From positions 310,001 to 374,000 of the forward strand of contig LODT01000031.1 of NCBI GenBank assembly GCA_001606155.1: a stretch of DNA of 64,000 nt. Direction: 5' to 3'. Positions 43,501 through 57,323 of this stretch are shown here, one piece after another. Under the pieces are notes generated by a model. It saw nothing but the letters and a program-made list of their open reading frames with translations. It was not told where the DNA came from and did not search any database. Both the position numbers and the translations under genes were made by a program. The number at the start of each line of letters is the position of its first letter. Within the stretch, counting starts at the first letter, position 1. This stretch comes from Tieghemostelium lacteum. Its lineage: Eukaryota; Evosea; Eumycetozoa; Dictyosteliales; Raperosteliaceae.

Positions 43501-45677
43501 AATTTGTAAATAGCCTTTCACAGAAGATTCAGATTTATAACTATCTTCTGAATTATATTCTAAAGACGGAGAAATCTATTGGTATGCCTCCTATATTAGG
43601 TGTTGCAAAGAATGAGACATTCTGGATCATGTGGATACTCTTACAGTACAGTCAGAACATGGTTGAATCTGGTAGATTAAAAGGATTAATTAGTGACTAT
43701 AGATCATTATTTGATTTGAAAGCTAAATATCTCGATAAATGTCCTTATGAAGAATCTATATTTACTCTTCAAGAACATGCACTTCGTACTAGATTAACTG
43801 ATGAAGAAACATCTTTGTTGAAATTGGTATTTGTAAGCTGTTATGCATTTGGTAGGGTACCTTCTCTAACTGATTTCTATGAGAACTATGACTATGATCA
43901 AGTAAAGAGAAAAGATTGTTTGATTCTTGATTGGAGATACTTTACAACCAACACAAAGACCTCGAATAACGAGATTCAACGTGTACTAGATCTAATGTCT
44001 AAACTTCAAGATAAATCACCACTGATTGTTGCCAATAAGGCTTATCTGGAAGCTATTATCAATGACAAGAAGAATCTAAGAGAATTCATTTGTTATGATC
44101 TTAGTATTGGTGCTATTGTTGGTGTATCACAAGTCTACCCCAATCCAGAGGAAATTCTCAGAAAAGGTCTGAAAAGTTATCCATGTTCATTTAGAATTCT
44201 CAGAGAATTGGTTTATCTAGACTACTACAACAAAAAAGATGTTAATGTCATTGCAGAGGACATTGGTGATTTCCTTAAAAATGTAATATTTCTACGTTCA
44301 TCCAATAGCAATGCTAGAACTCTTTTTAATTATCTCTTAAAGAGAATTGATATACCAGATAGAACTAAAAGTAAGTATATTTATATCTCTATTGATTGTT
44401 GGATAAATTATTAATAATATTATAGTGGTAAATATTGATGAAGGTGAAAAAGTTTATATATGGTTACTATTTTGTTTGTATGAATATTTAGGATCACAAT
44501 ATTCACAATGTATTGAAATTCTAAAGAATGCATTGAACAGTTTGAGTAACCCAAATGATAGAAAAATAGTTTGGAGAGAGTATGATTACACCGATTATTG
44601 ATTTACATAAGATATGTATGATACTTATTTATTTAAATATTAATATCAATTTCAAACTTATGATTATATATATATTATTATTTATGTATATATTTATATA
44701 GGTTAATGAACTTAAATTATAAAACAGAAGAATTTGATGCAGATTATCTTATTGACGAATATATTAACGATGTTTCACCAGAATTTAACTTACCTTTTGA
44801 GAGTTATAATGAATCGATTAGAAATGTACCAATTTTCCTTAGAAATGCATTAAAACCACCAACATTAAAAGACTACACTGAACATAACTTTGTCTTACAC
44901 ATGTATATATCCTATAAAGATAAGCCAACTGTAACTCCGTTCCTTAGAAGATGTTCATTGTTGTATCCAGATGATCCATTTATTGTCAATAGGTTTGTTG
45001 TTCTATTACTTATTTTAATGTCATTTCTCAAGAAATATTAATATATATATATATTATCGTACAAATGTATATAATTTTATTTTTACTAAACTAAATTATT
45101 TTATTATAATATTCTATACAGATATTTCAAAGAATGCCTAAATCAACATTCATTTGATTCCATTAAAAGTTTTGTACAATCTATTCATCCATCAAGAAAT
45201 ATATCTTTAGTAATTTGGAAATTGTATGAATAGATCCACCATCACATTTATAATAATAATATTAATACAATTCAACACACACAACACCATTGTTTTTTTC
45301 ACCCCCACACCAATTTCAATTTTACTAATACTCTGAAATGTATTTACTTAATAATAATTTCTTTCATTCTCTCTTTTTTTTTACACTTTTTACAAAATAG
45401 GACAATTAGGTCAGCTATAGATTGTAAGATTCCAAATGAACAAATTTCAAAATTATATAAAACATTGTTATCCTTTTACCCATATTGCCAAGAGATTTGG
45501 GTTGATTGGTTGGTAAATTGGATGAAATATGATAACAACTCAGCTTTAGAGGACAGAGATAAACTAGTAGCCATCACTGAAAGAATGAAACAATACGGTG
45601 TAAATTTAGAGTACCCTCAAAAAATTATTCAACATACAATGGTTGGTGTATCACCAAAAACTAGTACTTTATTTTAG
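39959..45677 (+). CDS. zfc3h1: ZFC3H1-like zinc finger protein (nuclear RNA surveillance)
   Basis: Six exons, 39959..40123, 40206..44370, 44492..44579, 44702..44992, 45122..45223 and 45401..45677, sum to 1696 codons (1695 aa). I chose ATG 39959 (MEGESKLKSL) over 39911, which only adds a poly-Phe run from a T tract. The N terminus is rich in Gln, Asn and Met, followed by a coiled coil at about 440-570. The key finger, CMFELDGVCADEFCPFQHF near residue 860, is the putative CCCH finger of the ZFC3H1 family. The C-terminal third has HAT/TPR-like helices (SEVFWKIYIEVFSL; KEDWLVNWM-type). In animals ZFC3H1 links poly(A)-RNA to the nuclear exosome with MTR4. The last four small exons were reconstructed by frame and splice consensus only. 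Confidence 0.82.
40478..40697 (+). repeat. Two poly-Gln (CAA/CAG)n tracts
   Basis: Two CAA/CAG runs at 40478-40512 and 40659-40697 encode Gln runs of 11-13 residues in the ZFC3H1-like protein, separated by Asn- and Met-rich low complexity. A further AGT/AAT (Ser/Asn) tract lies at 42983-43034 in the same gene. Confidence 0.95.
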
Positions 45678-46782
<1,105 letters not shown>

Positions 46783-46923
46783 AAAAAATGTTAAATAAAT
46801 TCATCCAAATCTCCATCTTAGGTTAAATATTTAACCAAGATTATTTCAAATCAAAACATAAATTCTTATTTTGTTATTAATATTGATTTTTAATTTTTTG
46901 AAGTTATTTTTCATTTTTGCGAG

Positions 46924-47704
46924 ATGAAAGCAACATTAAAATATATAGCATTTATAACATTACTGATAGTAAATGTATACAATGCAGTACCAATACAGAG
47001 CTTAAATGTTATGAAAGATGTAACCTATAACATGAACTTTAATGAAGATAAAGAGAGTTGTTCTATTCAATTCAAACCCAGATTCATTCCAAATAGCAAT
47101 CAACAGTCTATCATTTCAGAACTAGATTCAAATGACTACAGTAAGGCATTTACAATTCAATGTAAATCCAAATTAAAAGAAAAGGAAGAATATCAGAAAC
47201 AACAATGTACATTAAAAACCACAATTAGTAGTAGTATTCATGAGCATGTTACTACTTACTCAACACTACCTAAATACATTGTCAATGATACCAATTTACA
47301 ATATGGTTATCTTAAATTAAATTTAGATCCAAAGACACTGTCAGTTCTGAGTAGTAATTATCAATTACTTTCACAGTCAAAGTCAAACAATGAGCAATTA
47401 TATGTTAAAATTGAATTTTACGAGGAGTCTTATAAACCCTTTATGGATACTGAAAAGAAACCTGGTACTGCTGCTGGCATGGGATTAGAAGAAGAAGAGA
47501 AAAAAGAAGAATCTCAATCATTTTTAGGTAAATATGTAGGTATAAGTTAGTTCTTAAATTGCTATGAATATGGAAGGTTACTAACTCTAACTTTGTTATA
47601 ATTAGTGGTTATATTTAGTTCCTTTGTTTTTAATTGTTATTATAAATTTGATTGGACCAGAACCACCTCAACAACAACAACAGCAACAACAACAAAGAAA
47701 ATAA
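46924..47704 (+). CDS. emc10: ER membrane protein complex subunit 10 (EMC10)
   Basis: Exon 46924..47535 and exon 47606..47704 join in phase 0 across a 70-nt GTAGGT...TTAG intron, giving 236 residues. The N terminus is a signal peptide (LKYIAFITLLIVNVYNAVP). The middle is a beta-rich lumenal domain with Cys residues. The end, SFLGKY plus WLYLVPLFLIVIINLIG, is the single transmembrane segment seen in EMC10 (human: FFAKYWMYIIP...). A short cytosolic Pro-Gln tail (PEPPQQQQ) follows. EMC10 is part of the EMC, which inserts tail-anchored and multipass proteins in the ER. The small second exon carries the whole membrane anchor, so an unspliced reading would predict a soluble protein. Confidence 0.85.
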
Positions 47705-47816
47705 AGATAATAATTAATATTAATATAATAAATCACATATTTTATTTTTTTTTTTATTTTTTAAATTTTCACACATAGATATAAACTAGTGAACAACTGG
47801 TGATTTTGAATAAAAA

Positions 47817-50800
47817 ATGACAAGAGTGAAATCAAAATCTACCTATGATGGAAATGATGAACAATTTGAAATTACAGATTACACACAAGCATCACCATGG
47901 GAAACATTGATATCAGAACTTGAAGATCTCATTCAGAAACTACTAGTTGAAGGAAAATCAACTGACAATCAAATTAATTATAATTCAAAATCCTATCAAT
48001 TAGTTTATATTACACCTAATGAACCAGTACCTGAAGGTACCCAAAAACAGATTAGAAAAAAGAAGAAATCATCTCTTATTCAATTAAAATATAATAGTAG
48101 GTGTTTAGCAAGAGAGGATCATTTAAATTATATAGGAAAACAGTGTAATCTAATTAATAATCATTTTGAATATAACACTAGACTTTACAAATGCTAAAAA
48201 TGATTTTCAGTTTAATAAGACAGTTTCACAAAATGACAAGAAATCAATTGGATATCAATTAGAGAATTTCTCAAATTGGTTTGGAATTCATGAATATTTT
48301 CTATTGTTGTCATTGAGAGATACTGGACCTAATCTATCGGATTTGTCTATTCTCATGTCAGCATTTACCATTGCCTTACACAATAGTCATTGTTTTCTTC
48401 CTGCTTTTGTAGGGTTTGATGAAAAACGTTATGAAAACTTTTTAGGTTACATGTTTGCTCCTATTGATAAGGATTCTGTAAATAGTGGCTATTTCTCAGT
48501 TAAATTGGCAACAGAACTCATTAGTCAATCATCATTGACATCTAATCAAAATGTCTCTGAGTCCATTGAAAAACAATTGAAAATCTTTTATTCAAAGATT
48601 TCATTGGATCCAGATGACAGAAACTGGGATCAGTTCTTGTCACTTTCAACAACATCTACCAAATATACCTATACTAAAGGTCACTGGGATGAGAATTCTT
48701 GGAGATTATCTATATTACCTACAATAGATAACAATGTAAATAGTAATAATAATAATCAAAAGCAACAACAGCAACAGCATGAAGTAGATTCAGGATTGAA
48801 TATCAGATGGGGGTTCCCTATCGACCCAGTACAGGAACTACAGTTATGTGTTATGTGTCCACCATTGAAAACTACACATATTCTAGATGGAAATGACTTT
48901 TCATCAATGCCAACTCCAAAGACTTGGTTTATTAAATCAAGTTTCAGAAGAACACATTCTTCAATGAATCAATTGACTTTGGCAACTCAGAGTCTATTTA
49001 ACTATTTTATAGAATCATTTAAGAGTGCACCTTTACAAGAGATTGTTTCATATTACAGAACAAATTCAAAAGAAGGAGGTAAACAACAATTTCAACAACA
49101 ACAACAACAGGAATCTAATGATCCAAGTTTGATAAAGACTATGGGTACATTTGGAAAGAGTATAGCATCGTCATTAGTTTCACCAAGCATACCATCTGAA
49201 AGAGATATTGATTTGATTCTCAGAGATTTGTTCTATGATGAAAAGGATCAATCGGATATCTATCATTTTAATAATATACCTGAAGAGGATTTAAATTCTC
49301 CTCCACCTATTGGGGATAAACAACAGAGTACCAATATTAAACGTGCACCTTTAGATTCACTGTTCTTTTCATTCTGTACAGTATGTCTTAGCATACAGTC
49401 TCTAGCTGGTATTATTATGGTTTGGAATGATTTCATTCATGAAATCAAATGGCATTGGGAGAATCTAAAAGTAATCCCAAAAACCTTTTCATCAGCTCAA
49501 ATGAATGCCAACAATTGTCTAATATTTCAGAAATTACAAATGATAAACTATTGTATAAAATTAAAATTAGAATTTCAACAACAACAAGAAAAATATAAAA
49601 TCTATAAATTAAATAATAATATAAATAGTAGTAATAGTAGCTCAAAGAAAAATGAAGATCTATTAGAGCATGATGAAGAAGGTAATGGATGGGATAATGA
49701 TGTAGATTTTGAAGTACCTATTATTGGGAGTCCCAATGAAAGTGACTCAACTTCATTTAATAACGGTACTTTAAAAGATAAATATCTTTTATATGAAGAC
49801 AGAGAGATTGTTATACCTTTAACTCAAGATAGTGGTCCAATGACTGATGATATGGTTACAGAACATTTAAATCAGCTAATGGAACTAACAGGTGAAGATC
49901 AATCTGAAAAAAGACTTGAACTTCAAACACCATCACTATTATCTGATATGCAAGCTTTCAAAAATGCCAATCCAGGATGTGTTTTTGAAGATTTTATCAG
50001 ATGGCACTCAACTGGTGACTGGATTACCAATCCAAATGAAATTCAAAAGATTATAGACAAAAAATCACAATCCTCAAAGAAAAACAAAAAAGTTAGTAGT
50101 AATAGTGAAGATGATACTATGGATGTAGATGACAGTAGTGAGAATGGTGATGATGATTTCATTCTAAATGAAGATGATGAATCTAATGGCAGAGTTTTGA
50201 AACAAGGTTTTGGAAGAGAAGGTTGTCTATCAATGAGAATGAGTTCTAATAATACCATTTGGAAAAGAGTTTGGAAATCAGCTCAACCTGTGCACATTTA
50301 TGATCAATCACCTCTATTTGATTTTAACAAACAATCTGAATCTGCTATTGACTATCTATTAAATATCCCACCAAATGATTTAATGTATCAGTAAGTGTAA
50401 TATTAAAATTTTAAAGTTGAATTTAGTTACTAACTTATTATATTTATATTCTAGAATTATATCAGTAATATTAATATCTATTGCATCTGTATTTTCAAAT
50501 GAAAAATCGAAATCTAATTTATCAATTGAATATTGTTTGGGAGTTGACTTTTTACCATTGAAACAAACTATGGAACAATATTATGAATCTGTTAATACCA
50601 AATGGTTTAATATATTACCAACTGATAAAATGTAAGTATTTTCAAAGTTAACATAAGCAATTTCAAAAAAATATTAACATTAGTTTATTTGAAAATATAA
50701 AATAGTACTGTTACACAATTTAATAATATTTTCCAAACATTACAAGATATTGAAATTAATTATTCCAAGTATACATCATTGAAAACCAAATTTGGAAAAT

Positions 50801-51093
50801 TAGATAGGGTTATATCCAATCTCTATCTATCAGGGTACAGTGATATTCTCGAGAATGAATTTAATATTGTAGCTGATTTGTTTTTTGGTGATCGTGAAGA
50901 TTACTATTCAGACAGTACTGATATTGAATATGATATTACTAATAGTTTCCAACCCAATGTCAAGGAATATATTACCAGAAGTTATCTACCAAGACCATTT
51001 AAACACTCTCAAATTCTACCTCATAAAATGTATACTTCAATCTCACCATTTGAATGTAGAGTTGCAACCTGTATATCCGAAGAAGATGTCTAA
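47817..51093 (+). CDS. rab3gap1: RAB3GAP1-like Rab GTPase-activating protein catalytic subunit
   Basis: Four exons, 47817..48096, 48182..50390, 50455..50631 and 50706..51093, give 1017 residues, close to the family's 980. The start has FEITDYTQASPWETLISELE, then NWFGIHEYFLLLSL. The middle holds WGFPIDPVQELQLCVMCPP. Near the C terminus a conserved catalytic region includes MQAFKNANPGCVFEDFIRWH, with the Arg used for GAP activity upstream of HSTGDW. The last exon ends RSYLPRPFKHSQILPHKMYT. Gln/Asn/Asp insertions interrupt the loops. The protein pairs with RAB3GAP2 to act on Rab3 and as GEF for Rab18 in ER, autophagy and secretion. Exon joins were verified by frame. Confidence 0.9.
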
Positions 51094-51251
51094 ATAGACC
51101 TATCTCTCTCTTTTTTCATTTAAAAAAAAATAAAGATAAATTCTCCTAATCTTGTTTCCAATTTTGTATATTAATTTGAAATTTATTTTTTACATTTATT
51201 GTGAGGATGGGTTGTGATGGAGTGTGGATGTATATATAATAGAATAGTAAT

Positions 51252-51950
51252 TTATAAATTAGAAAGATAGTCTTTAATTTGATTTGGTGTAAAGATTTCA
51301 AATTTCTTATCACTTCTAACTACAGAGATTTCCATATTATATTCGTTTAATTGAGTTTCAAAACCCTCTTTAAGAGTGATGAGGGCAGTTTGAATGGCAT
51401 CTTCAATATCCAAAGTGTCATTATAACGTTTCTCTAAAAAGGTTTTTGAATTTACCATATTCTTTCCAATGGCAGTGGCTTTCCATGCAAAATAACTACC
51501 AGAAGGATCAACTTGATACAAGTGTGGTCCTTTTTCATCGTAACCTGAAACCAACAAGGAGACACCAAATGGACGTACACCACCACTTTGTGTGTATTCT
51601 TGCATGATGGATGCTAATTCTCTTACCAATTGCAATACTGGTATTTTTTCATGATAGATTTTGTAATATTTCTCTGCTTCTTTACGAGCTTTTCTAACTA
51701 GTACTCTGGTATCTGGTCCCATACCTGCATAAACAATACCTATATTCTCGGTAATTACTGATATCTTTTGAACTGAACTGACATCTACAAGGGAATGTAA
51801 TTTCTTTTCTGTAACTAAAACAACTCCATTCTTTGCCTTGATACCAATTGCTGATCCACCTGATGCTGCTGCTGCTAATGCATGTTCAATTTGTACTAAT
51901 TTACCAGAAGGACTGAATGTTGTCAATGAAAATGAATAATCTGAATCCAT
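51252..51950 (-). CDS. psmA2: Proteasome subunit alpha type-2
   Basis: A single exon of 232 residues, the normal length of alpha-2. The N-terminal [20 protein letters not shown] is the proteasome A-type signature that gates the 20S channel. [51 protein letters not shown] and [11 protein letters not shown] follow PSMA2 closely. It is a structural subunit of the outer ring of the 20S core. It converges with RAB3GAP1 (158 bp apart) and lies 4.5 kb from the polyubiquitin gene, though co-regulation is not shown. The 292 bp upstream hold only A/T tracts. Confidence 0.95.
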   Translation of the reverse strand: MDSDYSFSLTTFSPSGKLVQIEHALAAAASGGSAIGIKAKNGVVLVTEKKLHSLVDVSSVQKISVITENIGIVYAGMGPDTRVLVRKARKEAEKYYKIYHEKIPVLQLVRELASIMQEYTQSGGVRPFGVSLLVSGYDEKGPHLYQVDPSGSYFAWKATAIGKNMVNSKTFLEKRYNDTLDIEDAIQTALITLKEGFETQLNEYNMEISVVRSDKKFEIFTPNQIKDYLSNL

Positions 51951-52242
51951 CTTTTATATAATATGTGAGAAATACAATTAATTAAAAAAAAAAAAAAGTA
52001 AGTGATGATCAAAAAAAAAAATTAAAAAAAAATTTTTAAAAATTAGTAATTTGAATGTCACAATGAACTTCACCATACCTTTATTTATTCCCAACATTAA
52101 AGATTATTACCAATATTAATAAGATCAACAACTTTTATTTAATTGTTGTATTAAGTGCTATTATTTCATTTTTTTTAAAATTTCCAAATTTTGATATCAA
52201 AAGTTTAAAAAATTGATTTAAAAAACTTTTATTTTTGTGAGA

Positions 52243-54489
52243 ATGGATCAATTATTTAACAGAGTATTTCGTAATAAGGTTCTCTTTAATAAGATATATT
52301 CATATATTAAAAATAGAAGCTATATTGAATATAAAGATTTATCCTATAAAAGAATTCTAAAGAAATGTAAAAAGAGGATATTACAATATAAACTTGAAGA
52401 ATTCTATTGTAAAAGTAAATCTATAAAGGAGTTTCAGGTAGCAGAGAATATTTATAACTATTACCCAGATTTTGATAATGAATCTATAGAATTATATTTA
52501 AAATCTAGACCAACATTTACAGAATTTCAGCAACTCTACGAAATCATTCCCGACCAGTTTAATGACTATTTTAAATCTTGCGAGAATAAATCCCTAACTA
52601 CTGATTGCTTGGATGCTATTTTTGGGTCTAATATTGATATTCTACGTCTGGTGATTGGAAAGTTTAACTTTCCACTAGAAATGTTTATATTCAAGATTTT
52701 AAATCCAGTATTTCATCAACTGATATTCAGTGAGCCACTAGGTACCAAAATATTGTACTCTATTGATAAATCCATTATAGATAAAGGAACTCCTACGTTT
52801 ACAACTCTAGTTGAAATGGATAGACATCAAAGTCGTATAGTAACAGTCTACCAATTCCAAAATAATGAAACATTGAAACTCATTATCAAATACTACAAAA
52901 ATCTTTTTGATAGAAAAGATATTCAGGATGGTAAAACTAAATTCCACAATCAATTCATTGACCCTGTTTTACCTTTATTCCTTAGCTATGGAAACTTGGA
53001 GATGATTAAGTTTTGTTACAATGAAATCATTGACACCTCAATCTTTGGTGCCAACTTCTGGAGAGATGTTCATATTAAAAACAAAATAGCATATAATGGT
53101 TTAAGTCGAAATATGGGAATCAATACTGTAGAGGCTTTGAAGTTCCTCTATCATAAGGGTGTAATCAATTTCCCTGTACCCAGTAGTTTATTTGTAAATA
53201 ATGCCTTATTTGCAGATTTGGAGTTTTTTAAAAATAACGTGGGTATTGAAACTAAATTCCAAAACTATATATTAGTAAATGATGCATTTTCTTTAGATAT
53301 CGTCAAAGAATTTATAAATTTTGTCGAGAATACTAAGGTTGATTATACCCAAATTTTCAATATGGCTATAAAGAATGGGAGCTATGAGGTACTGGACTAC
53401 CTTGAGGAAATAAAAGAGAGATACTTTACATTAGGTCCTATGATTTTCTATGGTGACTATGAACTACTTCTCTATGTAATCAAAAAGTATTTCACAAGAA
53501 TATCAACTATAGTTTATGAATTATCTGTTTGTAAAGATGTTAGAATAGTTGAAAAACTATCAACTCTTAAAATACCTGTGACCTTTAGAAATTTTCATTT
53601 ATACTCTATGATTAATAGTGAATTTGTTGAACGAATGAAGAAAAATTTTATGGCACCAGAGAATATGTTTAAGGAGTGGGTTGGGAGAAATAATACAACA
53701 GTAATTGAAGATATCTTGTCTGTTCCCTTGAACTTTTCAATAATTGTTGGTACTGATTTTAGAAAAATGATAGAGAATAATAGTATAGATATGGCATTGG
53801 TTATACAAAATCGTTTATTTAGAGGGCAGAAAATGTTTGGTACTGAAAAGACATTCCAATTTCACAATTACTACATGTCAATGATTAGCGTGGAGATGTA
53901 TAGTCTAACTGTTGCAAACAGTCTAACTGAAGAAAAACTCAGAAGAGTGTTTAGATTGGCTATTGATTATAACAATCTACCAATGATAAAGTTTATCTAT
54001 GAATGGTTTAAAGAGAGATCTTTGCATCGTTCTTTAAGGTTAAATTTAACGTCAATCAAAGAGGAGTTGCATAAAGTCTATTTCTATCTACTTTCAGTTG
54101 GCTTACTGAATAAATTACAAGTTCTAAAGAAACTAAAAGAGAAAAGTACATTGGTGAAGAAAATGTTTCTCGATCAGGATTCACCATATCTATTGACATC
54201 TAAATATATAGTGTCAATATTACACAAAAAGGATAATTACGAAGTATTTTCCGTTCTATTTAAATTGGGATACCAATTCCAAATTGATGAAATTTCAAAA
54301 GAGCTGAAAACAAAACAGCCAGGACTTTACAGAAACTACACAAAAGTTTTAAATAATATGCCACAAGATCTCTTTGACAAGTTCAGAAGTCATGGTCTAC
54401 TAGATATTCTGCATTGTTATAGTGTTTCACCACACACTATTGAACAAGGAGATACTGTACCAAAAATAACAACCATCACCAGAAAATAA
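52243..54489 (+). CDS. Dictyostelid-specific ankyrin-like repeat family protein
   Basis: A single exon of 748 residues. I use ATG 52243 rather than the in-frame GTG six bases earlier. The N-terminal motif DQLFNRVFRNKVLFNKIYSYI followed by an F-box-like helix pair is typical of a large family in Heterostelium/Cavenderia-type dictyostelids. The rest is a series of 30-35-residue helical repeats that look like degenerate ankyrins (NLEMIKFCYNEI; VEALKFLYHKGVINFPVPSS; SYEVLDYLEEIKERY; NNLPMIKFIYEWF). No catalytic motif is visible. Such families are often strain-variable; the function is unknown. Downstream it converges with NUS1 with 24 bp between stops. Confidence 0.78.
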   Translation: MDQLFNRVFRNKVLFNKIYSYIKNRSYIEYKDLSYKRILKKCKKRILQYKLEEFYCKSKSIKEFQVAENIYNYYPDFDNESIELYLKSRPTFTEFQQLYEIIPDQFNDYFKSCENKSLTTDCLDAIFGSNIDILRLVIGKFNFPLEMFIFKILNPVFHQLIFSEPLGTKILYSIDKSIIDKGTPTFTTLVEMDRHQSRIVTVYQFQNNETLKLIIKYYKNLFDRKDIQDGKTKFHNQFIDPVLPLFLSYGNLEMIKFCYNEIIDTSIFGANFWRDVHIKNKIAYNGLSRNMGINTVEALKFLYHKGVINFPVPSSLFVNNALFADLEFFKNNVGIETKFQNYILVNDAFSLDIVKEFINFVENTKVDYTQIFNMAIKNGSYEVLDYLEEIKERYFTLGPMIFYGDYELLLYVIKKYFTRISTIVYELSVCKDVRIVEKLSTLKIPVTFRNFHLYSMINSEFVERMKKNFMAPENMFKEWVGRNNTTVIEDILSVPLNFSIIVGTDFRKMIENNSIDMALVIQNRLFRGQKMFGTEKTFQFHNYYMSMISVEMYSLTVANSLTEEKLRRVFRLAIDYNNLPMIKFIYEWFKERSLHRSLRLNLTSIKEELHKVYFYLLSVGLLNKLQVLKKLKEKSTLVKKMFLDQDSPYLLTSKYIVSILHKKDNYEVFSVLFKLGYQFQIDEISKELKTKQPGLYRNYTKVLNNMPQDLFDKFRSHGLLDILHCYSVSPHTIEQGDTVPKITTITRK

Positions 54490-54513
54490 AATGGATACAA
54501 ACTATTATTATAT

Positions 54514-55510
54514 TTATTTTCCAAATCTTTTTTGTATACAACAATAGGAATTTAGAAATTGTAAATATCTTTCCAGATAAAATTGATGGAAATAATCAAC
54601 TTTGATGAACTCTGTAAGCTTAATATGCCAAGGCAAAAATCCTGAAAATAAATATTTTTCACTGAAATCCAGTGCTACTTCTGGTTCAAAATTATCACCA
54701 CTTAAATGATCTATACATAATAGTAGATACTTAAAATTAGTATAAACTGGTTTTGTATCCATATTGGGTTTAATTTCAAAGATTCTTACATGGTAAATTC
54801 GAATTTATATATTTTTCGTCAATTTGAGGGTAATTGTTGTTATTTAAGTTTTCATTTATAAACTTTTTAGTTATATTAATTAACTCCTGTTTACCATCAT
54901 CAATTGAGGCAATACTAATGTTAATTTTTTTTGATGGTTGAATATTACTATTCACTGTAGCGTTATTTGGTTTTAAATTTAACCAATTTAATATATTGTT
55001 ATTATTTAATACAATTTTACTCTTATCCTCTAAAATAGATTTAAATGTTGAAAAATGTTGGTGTTTTAGTGATCCATGGTTATCAAAGATGGTGATTCTT
55101 GGTATCTCCACAATGATCGACCACAGTATAATATCAGATAACTTATTATAAAATGTTAAAATCTCTTCTTTTCCAGAGGTATCTAGTGCAATCTGATCAT
55201 CATGATTTAATATTATTACTAAATGTCTGGGAACTGAACTTGTTGATATATTTTTATATTGATGTTGCTTATCTACTATATATTGAACATAATCTGTAGG
55301 GCTTCTAATTGAAAGATGCATCAATGTTTGTGATATCATTGACTTTATTCTAATCAATGTTGAATGATAAAATTGTACAATCATTCTAATGTAATATATA
55401 ATGTTAAATATTGTCCAATATATTATTGTACCCAAGTATTGAAGTAGATTTCCAAAACCTATCAATCCATTGCTACATTGTTGTTTTTCTGATTTTTTTT
55501 GTTTAGACAT
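54514..55510 (-). CDS. nus1: Dehydrodolichyl diphosphate synthase accessory subunit NUS1
   Basis: Two exons, complement(54514..54710, 54790..55510), join in phase 1 across a 79-nt intron and give 305 residues. An N-terminal membrane-associated hydrophobic stretch (LGTIIYWTIFNIIYYIRMIV) precedes a degenerate cis-prenyltransferase fold: PRHLVIILNHD, IILWSIIVEIPRITIFDNHG, ISIASIDDGKQELINITKKF. Exon 2 has FEPEVALDFSEKYLFSGFLP, WHIKLTEF and the C-terminal Arg-x-Gly (RFGK) that NUS1/NgBR needs to complete the active site of its partner DHDDS. Together they make dolichol for ER glycosylation. The acceptor was chosen because only TATAG at 54711 restores the conserved frame. Confidence 0.88.
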
Positions 55511-57233
<1,723 letters not shown>

Positions 57234-57323
57234 TAAAAAAAAACCATATTAAAAAAAAAAGAAAGAATAACATTAATGTACAAAAATGCTCTATAGTATA
57301 TCTATATATAAAAAATGTATTTA